Source of the DNA: Chloroflexota bacterium
GTDB taxonomy: Bacteria > Chloroflexota > Dehalococcoidia > Lucifugimonadales > JAPUKM01
Direction: 5' to 3'
Assembly: GCA_027295645.1 (NCBI GenBank)
Contig: JAPUKM010000054.1
Location: 1 to 5,505, forward strand
Length of the DNA stretch: 5,505 bases
Positions 1-5,505 of this stretch are shown one piece after another; within the stretch, counting starts at the first letter, position 1; each line of letters starts with the position of its first letter. The notes beneath the pieces were generated by a model. The model saw only the letters and a program-made list of their open reading frames with translations, was not told the DNA's origin and searched no databases. The position numbers and the translations under genes are program-made.

Positions 1-208
1 GCTTGATGGGACGGTTGACGCCATTTGTGAGTGATACTACCATAGCTCTCGTCGAAGATGGTGAGGTGCTTGGGCCCGGTCGGGTTGATATGGGGAATTC
101 CGGCCAACGAGCCTTCCCCCTTTGACACCGCTGGAAGAAGCGAATCCTGATCATATCTATGGGGCTGACAGGTACCACGAAGCATGTCGTCCCAGTGAGG
201 AGGGCTGA
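1..208 (+). other. Tail of an unidentified upstream reading frame, possibly frameshifted
   Basis: A reading frame enters from the left edge (codons from base 3) and stops at TGA 123-125; it reads plausibly as protein (for example LVEDGEVLGPGRVDMG) but I do not recognise the family. A second frame is open from 89 to TGA 206-208, with residues such as PLEEANPDHIYGADRYHEA, and its stop shares a base with the ATG of the next gene (TGATG). The two frames overlap at a run of five C and three T (116-123). One extra base there would join them into one protein ending exactly at the next start, as in a translationally coupled operon. Three readings remain: a real frameshift mutation, a sequencing or assembly error, or a gene that simply ends at 125 followed by an 82-base gap. 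No frame resembles the GMC oxidoreductase or linker region that precedes this hydrolase in fusion proteins. Confidence 0.3.
198..203 (+). promoter_or_regulatory. Ribosome binding site of the alpha/beta hydrolase gene
   Basis: A perfect AGGAGG lies four bases before ATG 208. The spacing is a little short but usable. An in-frame stop at 196-198 rules out a longer protein in this frame, so this site supports a free-standing hydrolase rather than the end of a fusion. Confidence 0.7.
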
Positions 209-1335
209 TGGCCGGGCGGTTCTTCGCAGGTACGTCGCATAAAACCTTCAGCGGAGTTTTCTCTAAGCCAAAGGTGTTCGATCTCAATGCGCCCCCAAGA
301 GAGAAGAGACCCTTACGGGTAGGTGGGCCGCAAGTCCATCACCCTAAGACGAGCGACGATGTGCCGTTGTTGCTCACTCGCTACCAAGGGGGTTCAATGG
401 GCCCCGTGATGCTGTCCCCCGGGGTAGGGGTCTCAAGCCGGATCTTCACTATCGACACCATTGACACCAACCTGCTCGAGTATCTCTACGAGCATGAGTA
501 TGATGTCTGGCTACTGGACTATCGGACTAGCATAGACCTACCTTCTGTCGAGGTGAAGTCTTCAGCCGACGATATTGCGATAAAGGACTACCCTGCGGCG
601 GTTAACTACGTGCGTCAGGTGACCGGAGCGGACTCGATTCAGGTGGTCGCCCATTGTTACGGGTCAACGACGTTTTGCATGGCTATGTTGGCCGGATTAC
701 AAGGAGTGCGCTCGGCCGTGTGTTCCCAGATCGGCACCAATGTCGTCGTGCCCAGATCGACCCGAATCAAATCAGGTCTTCATCTTCCAGAATTCCTGGA
801 AGCTCTTGGCGTAGATTCAGCTACTGCTTTCGTGGGCACGGACGCTAACTGGTGGGAACACTTGTACGATCGCGCACTAAGCCTAAGTCTCACCGAGGGT
901 GAGGAGCATTGCAATAACGCAATTTGCCACCGTATCACATTCATGTACAGCCTGCTCTATGAGCATGACCAACTGAACGAAACCACCCACAACGCCCTGC
1001 ATGAACTGTTTGGCGCCACCAATATCGGCGCCTTCGAACACCTCGGCATGCTAGTACGCAAGGGCCATTTAGTCGCTGCTGATGGGGAGGAGAGTTACCT
1101 TCCTCATCTGGAGAGGCTAGCCATCCCCATAACCTTTCTCCACGGTGGAGAAAACCAGTGCTTTCTACCAGAGAGCACAGAGCTAGCCTATAACCTGTTG
1201 CGAGAAGCCAATGGCAAGGAGCTATACAATCGCGTGGTCATCCCAAACTATGGGCATATCGACTGCATCTTCGGCAAGAACGCCTCAAGAGACGTGTATC
1301 CCACCATACTTGACCATCTTGAAGCAACTCTTTGA
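208..1335 (+). CDS. Alpha/beta hydrolase with Cys in the nucleophile position, like the C-terminal part of GMC oxidoreductase fusions
   Basis: A 375-residue alpha/beta-hydrolase-fold protein with no signal peptide or membrane segment, so probably cytoplasmic. Residues 67-80 (VMLSPGVGVSSRIF) look like the first core strand and oxyanion loop, followed by WLLDYR at 101-106. The nucleophile elbow is VAHCYGS (147-153): the usual GxSxG serine is Cys150, as in polyhydroxyalkanoate synthases and dienelactone hydrolases. The likely catalytic His is H350 in YGHID. The acid is less clear, because the usual Asp position after the sixth core strand reads HGGEN (312-316), making E315 a candidate. From memory of the family, the whole length, including the N-terminal GRFFAGT and the FLPEST and IDCIFGKNA segments, matches the C-terminal hydrolase section of large cholesterol-oxidase-like GMC proteins. 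Here it is a separate gene whose ATG falls in the former linker. It is the first clear member of a three-gene run. Fold and family are confident; the reaction (ester, lactone or thioester hydrolysis, or acyl transfer) is inference. Confidence 0.93.
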   Translation: MAGRFFAGTSHKTFSGVFSKPKVFDLNAPPREKRPLRVGGPQVHHPKTSDDVPLLLTRYQGGSMGPVMLSPGVGVSSRIFTIDTIDTNLLEYLYEHEYDVWLLDYRTSIDLPSVEVKSSADDIAIKDYPAAVNYVRQVTGADSIQVVAHCYGSTTFCMAMLAGLQGVRSAVCSQIGTNVVVPRSTRIKSGLHLPEFLEALGVDSATAFVGTDANWWEHLYDRALSLSLTEGEEHCNNAICHRITFMYSLLYEHDQLNETTHNALHELFGATNIGAFEHLGMLVRKGHLVAADGEESYLPHLERLAIPITFLHGGENQCFLPESTELAYNLLREANGKELYNRVVIPNYGHIDCIFGKNASRDVYPTILDHLEATL

Positions 1336-1363
1336 TAGTCGTCGATAGGGGAATTCTACATTC

Positions 1364-1368
1364 GGAGG
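1364..1368 (+). promoter_or_regulatory. Ribosome binding site selecting the GTG start at 1377
   Basis: GGAGG lies eight bases before GTG 1377, an ideal distance. The longest open frame begins at TTG 1332, overlapping the hydrolase stop, but that codon has no comparable site. The residues between 1332 and 1377 also add nothing family-like. This site therefore sets the start of the SRPBCC gene. Confidence 0.75.
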
Positions 1369-1376
1369 GATATCCG

Positions 1377-1919
1377 GTGGCCGTCCATATTTTGGAAGAA
1401 CAACTCGAACTGTCGAACGATATGCTTCCAGTACAGGGTACCGTGGATATCGAAATTCCAATAGACGAACTGTGGGAGGTGTTCACGCACGCCAACTGGT
1501 GGCCTATATGGAATCAGTGTTTCTTCAGGGTCTCAAATAAAAGCCTGGTTTTAAGTCGTCAATTAACTTGGTTCTTTCATCCGATTAGGTGGTGGTATCT
1601 GTACAAGATGCCGGCAAGAGCGAAGATAGTAGAAGTTGAGGAGCAAGAAAGAGTAACTTGGCAGGTCACGGTGTTGCCTGGTTTCTATGCCCAACATACC
1701 TACCATATGGAAGATCTAGGGAACGGCATTACTCGCTTCGGCTCATGGGAGAAGGCGATGGGCCGGGGCTTTAAGCTCATGAAGTGGTTTTGGATACCCC
1801 ACTTCGTTTTCGTCAGAGACCGGTCTTTGCAAGGTGCGAGTTTCTTGGAAGCGGTATATCAACGGGAGGGCCGATTCAACGAACACGTCCTAAAGGAAGG
1901 CCGGAGAAGTGGTCTATGA
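1377..1919 (+). CDS. SRPBCC family (START/Bet v1-like) protein, tryptophan-rich
   Basis: A 180-residue protein from GTG 1377, a typical single-domain SRPBCC length. It opens in the characteristic way, VQGTVDIEIPIDELWEVF (19-36), then WWPIWN (41-46); the beta strand pattern continues through AKIVEVEEQERVTWQV (82-97) and ends in a long C-terminal helix (about 142-172) that would close the cavity. SRPBCC proteins bind hydrophobic ligands, and some are cyclases, dehydratases or lipid carriers. No catalytic residue can be assigned by eye. It is unusually rich in aromatic residues: 11 Trp in 180, with clusters at 65-76 (WFFHPIRWWYLY) and 137-145 (WFWIPHFVF), which may make the pocket or surface strongly lipophilic. 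It begins 41 bases after the hydrolase stop with its own strong ribosome binding site and is followed by the MBL gene, so it is probably co-transcribed with both. A TTG start at 1332 would add 15 residues but is less likely. Fold assignment is good; function is unknown. Confidence 0.87.
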   Translation: MAVHILEEQLELSNDMLPVQGTVDIEIPIDELWEVFTHANWWPIWNQCFFRVSNKSLVLSRQLTWFFHPIRWWYLYKMPARAKIVEVEEQERVTWQVTVLPGFYAQHTYHMEDLGNGITRFGSWEKAMGRGFKLMKWFWIPHFVFVRDRSLQGASFLEAVYQREGRFNEHVLKEGRRSGL

Positions 1920-1970
1920 ACCCTGGCATTAAAAGGCTAACTCATCTCGCCTCATAGAGAGCCGTTGCCT

Positions 1971-1974
1971 GGAG
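1971..1974 (+). promoter_or_regulatory. Ribosome binding site of the MBL-fold gene
   Basis: GGAG lies four bases before ATG 1979 and supports that start, which keeps the complete N-terminal membrane segment. Confidence 0.55.
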
Positions 1975-1978
1975 TAAC

Positions 1979-2884
1979 ATGCTCTATGTCATACTCGTAC
2001 TGGCGTCGCTAGCTCTCCTTGGCGCCGGTTGGTTTGCCGTCTGGTTTTACATCTCTTTCGTCCGGCTTACAGCCAGAGAGCTTGTGCCAGGCATTCACGC
2101 GGTATTTGGCGGCGGTGGAAATTCTCTGGTCGTACAAGACGGAGGAGAAATCCTATTGTTCGACACGAAGTTTCCACCGGCGTCCCGCTGGCTCCGCAGC
2201 TGGATTGCGCGTAACGTAGGCGCTCCGGTAACCAAGATCGTCAACAGCCATTACCATTTTGACCACACGCAAGGCAACACCTTACATCATCAAGCGACGA
2301 TTTACACTCACAGGTCAGTGCCTGAGTCTATGATGCGTTACGACGAAAAATTGTGGAGGCGAAATCAGAATGGCATGCCTGTTGAGCCAAACCTGATCGA
2401 AGAAAAACTCTCGCTGAAGGTAGGACAGCAAGAAGTGGTGCTCATTCATCCGGGTTTGGGGCATACACATGGCGACCTTTTTGTATACTTGCCAAGGCAT
2501 AATATTGTGGCAACGGGGGATCTTTTCTTCCACAACTACTACCCATTTTTGGACAAGACTGCGGCAGGGGCCTCAATACCCGGCTTGATAGCGGTTCTTA
2601 GAAGCGTGGCCGATAACTACCCCGGCGCAACCTTCTTACCAGGGCACGGCCCCATCGCTCGTGCAGCTGATTTACGTCGATTCGCGGACTACCTGGAGTT
2701 CCTATCCAGGGTTGTATCCAGGGCCATTGATGACGGCCTATCCGAAGCCGACACTGTTAAAAGCGTTGATTTATCTGAATGGAGTCTATCACGCCTTCCT
2801 ATTCTCCACTACGGGCAGGTTTGGTCAACCTCCAAGAGCAATATCAGCTCGGTATACCAAATCTTGAAAAACTCATCCTCGTAA
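1979..2884 (+). CDS. Membrane-anchored metallo-beta-lactamase (MBL)-fold hydrolase
   Basis: A 301-residue MBL-fold hydrolase whose metal ligands are all in place. Residues 88-96 read VNSHYHFDH, the HxHxDH motif (H91, H93, D95, H96). GHTHGD (161-166) supplies H162, ATGD (178-181) supplies the bridging D181, and PGHG (221-224) supplies H223. It should therefore bind two metal ions, usually zinc. The N-terminus (about 2-28) is one uncleaved hydrophobic segment. There is no basic residue before it and Arg29 and Arg33 follow, so by the positive-inside rule the catalytic domain probably faces the cytoplasm. MBL-fold enzymes include beta-lactamases, lactonases, thioesterases and alkylsulfatases. Nothing seen here picks one, and the operon context argues for a lipophilic ester, lactone or thioester rather than an antibiotic. 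It starts 59 bases after the SRPBCC gene with no visible terminator between them. The last gene of the run ends in TAA 2882-2884. Confidence 0.94.
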   Translation: MLYVILVLASLALLGAGWFAVWFYISFVRLTARELVPGIHAVFGGGGNSLVVQDGGEILLFDTKFPPASRWLRSWIARNVGAPVTKIVNSHYHFDHTQGNTLHHQATIYTHRSVPESMMRYDEKLWRRNQNGMPVEPNLIEEKLSLKVGQQEVVLIHPGLGHTHGDLFVYLPRHNIVATGDLFFHNYYPFLDKTAAGASIPGLIAVLRSVADNYPGATFLPGHGPIARAADLRRFADYLEFLSRVVSRAIDDGLSEADTVKSVDLSEWSLSRLPILHYGQVWSTSKSNISSVYQILKNSSS

Positions 2885-2945
2885 TCTATGTCTCATACGT
2901 ACTACAACAGGAATCGTCGTGTCCCAGCCATTTGATGAGACCATG

Positions 2946-2979
2946 CTCATTCAAGAGTAAACCCCTGCTTGAAACTGAG
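2946..2979 (+). other. Hairpin-forming inverted repeat after the three-gene run
   Basis: CTCATTCAAG (2946-2955) can pair with CTTGAA (2968-2973) and TGAG (2976-2979), giving ten base pairs with a two-base bulge and a 12-base loop. A competing hairpin pairs ATGAG 2935-2939 with CTCAT 2946-2950. Neither is followed by a T run, so this is not a standard intrinsic terminator. It is the only folding element I see between the MBL gene and the glycosyltransferase, so it could end or stabilise the upstream transcript, but that is a guess. Confidence 0.3.
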
Positions 2980-3031
2980 ACGTGACCAATGAGTATACGC
3001 TCCTGGTTGGGATTCTGGTGTTGACCAAGAC

Positions 3032-5164
3032 GTGCTGTCAACGTTTTTGTCAACGGGCCGGTCACGATGGTCTGTCCTGAGCGGTGGTGGCGTCATAGTC
3101 GGTGTTTTCCACCGGAGTCATCTGCCGTTAGGTAGATTACGCCAGGCTGCGGATGGGCCGCGACTAGTGCTGATCGCGCTGCTGGGCGCGCAGCTAATCG
3201 CTGGCCTGGTCTGGCTCGGTCTTGACGACGCCAGCCCGCCGCCCTGGGACGAGGCGGTCTACCTCAACAATGGCGTGGGATACTGCACCAACGAGGTCGC
3301 GGGTAATCCCTTCGAGTACCTCCGCACCTCCACCTTCTATCCGCCTGGAGTTCCCTGGTCTTCATGCCTGCTCTACGCGTTGCTCGGAACCAACCCCGAT
3401 GCGGTGCGGCTTACCGGCCTCGTATTTTTGCTCGGTGTAATGGTCGGGGCCTATCTGCTGGGAGCACGGCTATCGGGCAACAGATGGACGGGTCTGATGG
3501 CCGCGTTTCTCGTCGGTACCTACCCTATCGTTTTCGGGGAAGCCCGGTTCTTTCTCGGAGACGTGCCAACGACGTTCTGGGTGACGGCGGTGCTCGTCCT
3601 GCTTGTGGTGCGCTCGCGTATGACCCCTCTCTGGTGGGGGACCCTTTTGGGAGCGAGCCTCGGGGCGGGACTCCTTACGCAGGTGCGGTTTCCTGTCTAC
3701 GTTGGCGCGCCGCTTGCGGTGGTATTCGCCAGGATAGCCTTCCTCGCGGTCAGGGACAGCGGGCGAGACCGGCGATGGGGTGCGGCGGCCGGTCTGTCGA
3801 TGGCGGTCGCGTTAGGAATGGCTGCCATCTGGTACGGCGTCGTGCTCGGCCGGTTACTCCCTCAGCTGCGTGCCGCCGTTAACGTGGGGACCGTCGAGGG
3901 AGACCCGCCAATCTTGAGCTGGGGTTCCCTGGTGTGGTACCCGTTCTCGTTCGTCAATCATCAGGTGGGACTGCTTGCCGCCGCGGTCTTTTTGGCTGTC
4001 GCTCTGGGGCTGCTCCGGTACTCTCGGCCTGGGCCCGGGCAAATGAGATGCCTCGAATGGTGGGCAAGTGGCCCCAGGCTTCTCATCTTGAGTCTGATCT
4101 CCAGTATATTCATCCTTACGCTTATCTCCAACAAAGACCCGCGCTTTGCTATGCCACTGCTGGTCCCCATAGCCGTCATCACAGCGCTGGCGCTGGCGGA
4201 GGCGTTTCGGCGCGGTCCCCGCTTGCGGCGTGCTGGCGTGAGCCTCGCCGCGATATCCATTGCCAATGGGGTATTCCTGTTCGCAACCGTCTCGTTTGCA
4301 GGTTTTCCATCCACGCCCACCAACTTGCCCATTGGAGAGCGCCACCTTGTGCTGGCAGCTTCCAGCTATCATCTGGCCCGGCCCCCGGAGGACCGGTTGG
4401 TCTGCGACCAGCGCGATCTGGTTTCCGCCCTGTCCGAAATCGTGGAGAGGCGTCCGAGGGTTGGACTTCTGCTCGACAGCAACTTTTGGAACCACTTCAA
4501 TCTACGACACTGGTCGGAGCTGGACGCCCAGGCTCATGACCTTGTCCAGATTGGCCCAGACGCCGATCTGAACACGTATGACGCGCTGGTATTCGCGGGC
4601 ACCTGGGGCTCGAGACTCCCGCCTCCGTATTACACGGCCGCGGGCAGCTGCACCGGGTATGACGAATCGAGGGTTAGCTTCTACGTATCCGCGGCTTCCG
4701 AGGAACGGGTGACTTTAGACTGGGACCTGGGTCCCGGAAATCTTGGTCCAGGTGCGTGGAGCGGTAGCCATGCAACCCTTACGCGGGACTGGGGAAAGGT
4801 AGCCAGTGCTTCGATCGCGGGACCCAATATTTGGGCAGAGACAAGCTGGGTGTTCTCAACCCCGACTAACCTGACGGACGAGCCAGGTGTGCGTGTTCAG
4901 TGGCGACTATCGCGAAATGACGCAGACGCCTTTTGGGTCTTCTTGGAGGACGTACAAGGCAGAAAGCTGGTGTGGGACCAGACCGCTGCCACCAAATTGG
5001 GTGGATCACCCATATTCGAGGACCTGCGGTGGTCTGACGCCTCGACTCCGGACGGATTCGACCTTGGTGCTGTAAGGAGGCTGGCGTTTTCTGTCCTGGA
5101 GCCCGATCCTGCGGTGCACCCATCGCTCACGGCGGACGTCACCAGAATCCCCCCTCAGCGATGA
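3032..5164 (+). CDS. Family-39-like (PMT/ArnT type) integral membrane glycosyltransferase
   Basis: Up to 710 residues. Many hydrophobic segments lie between about 44 and 425, followed by a soluble C-terminal half. The GT-C fold is indicated by an acidic WDE (72-74) in the first outside loop after the first membrane segment (44-63), by YPPGVPW (103-109), by GEARFFLGDVPTTFW (169-183) and by NKDPRFAMPLLVP (367-379), which resembles the loop seen in ArnT-like enzymes. Such proteins move a sugar from a polyprenyl-phosphate carrier to a lipid, glycan or protein on the outer face of the membrane; D73 or E74 is the likely catalytic base. Residues 430-545 form a soluble region typical after the membrane part of this family. 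Residues 560-706 look beta-rich and could be a carbohydrate-binding-like sandwich. The start is uncertain: GTG 3032 is the first possible start after stop 2990-2992 but lacks a clear ribosome binding site, and residues 1-42 look unremarkable. GTG 3167 (665 residues) is an alternative. Base composition is much more GC-rich than the genes upstream. Substrate and acceptor are unknown. Confidence 0.85.
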   Translation: MLSTFLSTGRSRWSVLSGGGVIVGVFHRSHLPLGRLRQAADGPRLVLIALLGAQLIAGLVWLGLDDASPPPWDEAVYLNNGVGYCTNEVAGNPFEYLRTSTFYPPGVPWSSCLLYALLGTNPDAVRLTGLVFLLGVMVGAYLLGARLSGNRWTGLMAAFLVGTYPIVFGEARFFLGDVPTTFWVTAVLVLLVVRSRMTPLWWGTLLGASLGAGLLTQVRFPVYVGAPLAVVFARIAFLAVRDSGRDRRWGAAAGLSMAVALGMAAIWYGVVLGRLLPQLRAAVNVGTVEGDPPILSWGSLVWYPFSFVNHQVGLLAAAVFLAVALGLLRYSRPGPGQMRCLEWWASGPRLLILSLISSIFILTLISNKDPRFAMPLLVPIAVITALALAEAFRRGPRLRRAGVSLAAISIANGVFLFATVSFAGFPSTPTNLPIGERHLVLAASSYHLARPPEDRLVCDQRDLVSALSEIVERRPRVGLLLDSNFWNHFNLRHWSELDAQAHDLVQIGPDADLNTYDALVFAGTWGSRLPPPYYTAAGSCTGYDESRVSFYVSAASEERVTLDWDLGPGNLGPGAWSGSHATLTRDWGKVASASIAGPNIWAETSWVFSTPTNLTDEPGVRVQWRLSRNDADAFWVFLEDVQGRKLVWDQTAATKLGGSPIFEDLRWSDASTPDGFDLGAVRRLAFSVLEPDPAVHPSLTADVTRIPPQR

Positions 5165-5288
5165 AAAGCCGGCTATAGGAAGTTGCCGCTCACTACCATG
5201 CGCACTCTGGCACTGGCTCGTATGCGGGGTCCTCGCGTTGGGCCGGCCATTCAGCAGCCCGATCGTCCGATACTGTGTTGGGCCAGGG

Positions 5289-5306
5289 GAATCCGTTCGA
5301 GGATTC
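5289..5306. repeat. Perfect 6-bp inverted repeat GAATCC/GGATTC
   Basis: GAATCC (5289-5294) and GGATTC (5301-5306) flank the six-base loop GTTCGA. The loop recalls a tRNA T-loop, but the stem and loop lengths do not fit a T arm and no acceptor stem is present. Its role is unknown. Confidence 0.4.
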
Positions 5307-5393
5307 AACCCGCGGCGGGAAGGCGTTGCCCTGGGTGTCCTGCATTGCCGCGCCGACCATGATAGCTGGCGCGCACCCACAATTCCCCCGCCA

Positions 5394-5424
5394 ATCCCGA
5401 CTTGTCGGGATCTGGACTCCCGAC
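5394..5424. repeat. Three-arm inverted repeat (TCCCGAC, GTCGGGA, TCCCGAC)
   Basis: ATCCCGAC (5394-5401) and GTCGGGAT (5404-5411) form an 8-bp perfect inverted repeat with only two bases between arms (in practice a 7-bp stem with a 4-base loop). A second TCCCGAC (5418-5424) can pair instead with the same central arm around a 7-base loop, so two hairpins compete. No T run follows, which argues against a simple intrinsic terminator. The layout resembles short extragenic palindromes scattered in many bacterial genomes, but a single copy in the window cannot prove that. Confidence 0.5.
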
Positions 5425-5505
5425 GACGCTCGAACGAAACGTTACGCTGATTTCGGCTGCTAGGGCACTAGCTCCGGTTCATTTTCAGCACGCCCATGAA
5501 GGCCT

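Larger units (their letters stand above)
5165..5505. other. Intergenic region with no supportable gene
   Basis: This 341-base GC-rich stretch follows the glycosyltransferase stop. Open frames exist on both strands (for example 5238-5450 + and the left end of a minus frame reaching back into the glycosyltransferase gene), but none has a ribosome binding site, a recognisable motif or protein-like composition. I treat them as chance frames in GC-rich DNA. The region holds several short inverted repeats, including GCTAG/CTAGC around a four-base spacer at 5459-5472. No tRNA cloverleaf, promoter pair or T-rich terminator was found. Confidence 0.6.

Noticed and set aside
15..43. Promoter-like pair TTGACG (15-20) and TACCAT (38-43), 17 bases apart
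   Set aside because: The -10 match is weak and the pair lies inside an open reading frame entering from the left. It could drive the operon but is not supported beyond chance.
1332..1376. TTG start at 1332 for the SRPBCC gene, overlapping the hydrolase stop
   Set aside because: It has no ribosome binding site, while GTG 1377 has an ideally spaced GGAGG and gives the usual family length.
1979..2884. Antibiotic-resistance metallo-beta-lactamase
   Set aside because: Only the general MBL metal motifs are present, the protein has an uncleaved and apparently inward-facing anchor, and its neighbours are lipid-type enzymes. A resistance role is not supported.
3854..4539. Long open frames on both strands inside the glycosyltransferase gene (213 residues minus, 201 residues plus)
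   Set aside because: They overlap a clearly coding membrane protein, are rich in Arg, Pro, Gly and Ser as expected for shadow frames in GC-rich DNA, and show no motifs or ribosome binding sites.
5289..5306. tRNA T-arm resemblance (GTTCGA loop in an inverted repeat)
   Set aside because: The loop and stem lengths do not fit a T arm and no anticodon, D arm or acceptor stem can be built around it.
5006..5380. Minus-strand open frame of 124 residues spanning the end of the glycosyltransferase
   Set aside because: It overlaps the real gene, is rich in Arg, Ser and Pro, and has no recognisable family or convincing start.
5238..5463. Two small plus-strand frames after the glycosyltransferase (70 and 62 residues)
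   Set aside because: Both overlap each other, run through the palindromic element and lack ribosome binding sites; the translations look random.
5468..5505. Possible C-terminus of a minus-strand gene (AFMGVLKMNRS then TAG) or, on the plus strand, a gene starting at ATG 5496
   Set aside because: Only 12 codons of the minus frame are visible, which is well within chance, and the plus ATG has three codons and no ribosome binding site.

Overview
The window is a stretch of bacterial chromosome with four convincing protein genes, all on the + strand. No rRNA, tRNA, CRISPR array, transposase or phage gene was recognised. The genes use Shine-Dalgarno sites, and GTG as well as ATG starts. The content (lipid- or sterol-type hydrolase, SRPBCC protein, metallo-beta-lactamase-fold hydrolase, family-39-like membrane glycosyltransferase) fits a free-living, metabolically versatile bacterium, perhaps an uncultured environmental lineage. 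The phylum cannot be fixed from the sequence.

Layout. Bases 1-207 hold a reading frame that enters from the left and stops at 123-125. A second open stretch, in another frame, ends in a TGATG overlap with the first clear gene, so an upstream gene may be frameshifted. Bases 208-2884 form a compact three-gene run: an alpha/beta hydrolase with Cys in place of the nucleophile Ser (208-1335), a tryptophan-rich SRPBCC protein (1377-1919) and a membrane-anchored MBL-fold hydrolase (1979-2884). Gaps are 41 and 59 bases, each downstream gene has its own ribosome binding site, and no terminator is visible between them. A 147-base gap follows, where base composition changes sharply. Bases 3032-5164 encode a GC-rich polytopic glycosyltransferase with a large soluble C-terminal part. 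Bases 5165-5505 hold no supportable gene, only short inverted repeats, including a three-arm TCCCGAC/GTCGGGA element.

How they may work together. From memory of the family, the first protein matches the C-terminal hydrolase section of large cholesterol-oxidase-like GMC oxidoreductase/hydrolase fusions. With a hydrophobic-ligand-type SRPBCC protein and a membrane-anchored MBL hydrolase next to it, the three-gene run plausibly handles a hydrophobic ester, lactone or sterol-like substrate at the membrane. That is inference, and no substrate can be named. The glycosyltransferase looks like a separate unit with a different compositional history.
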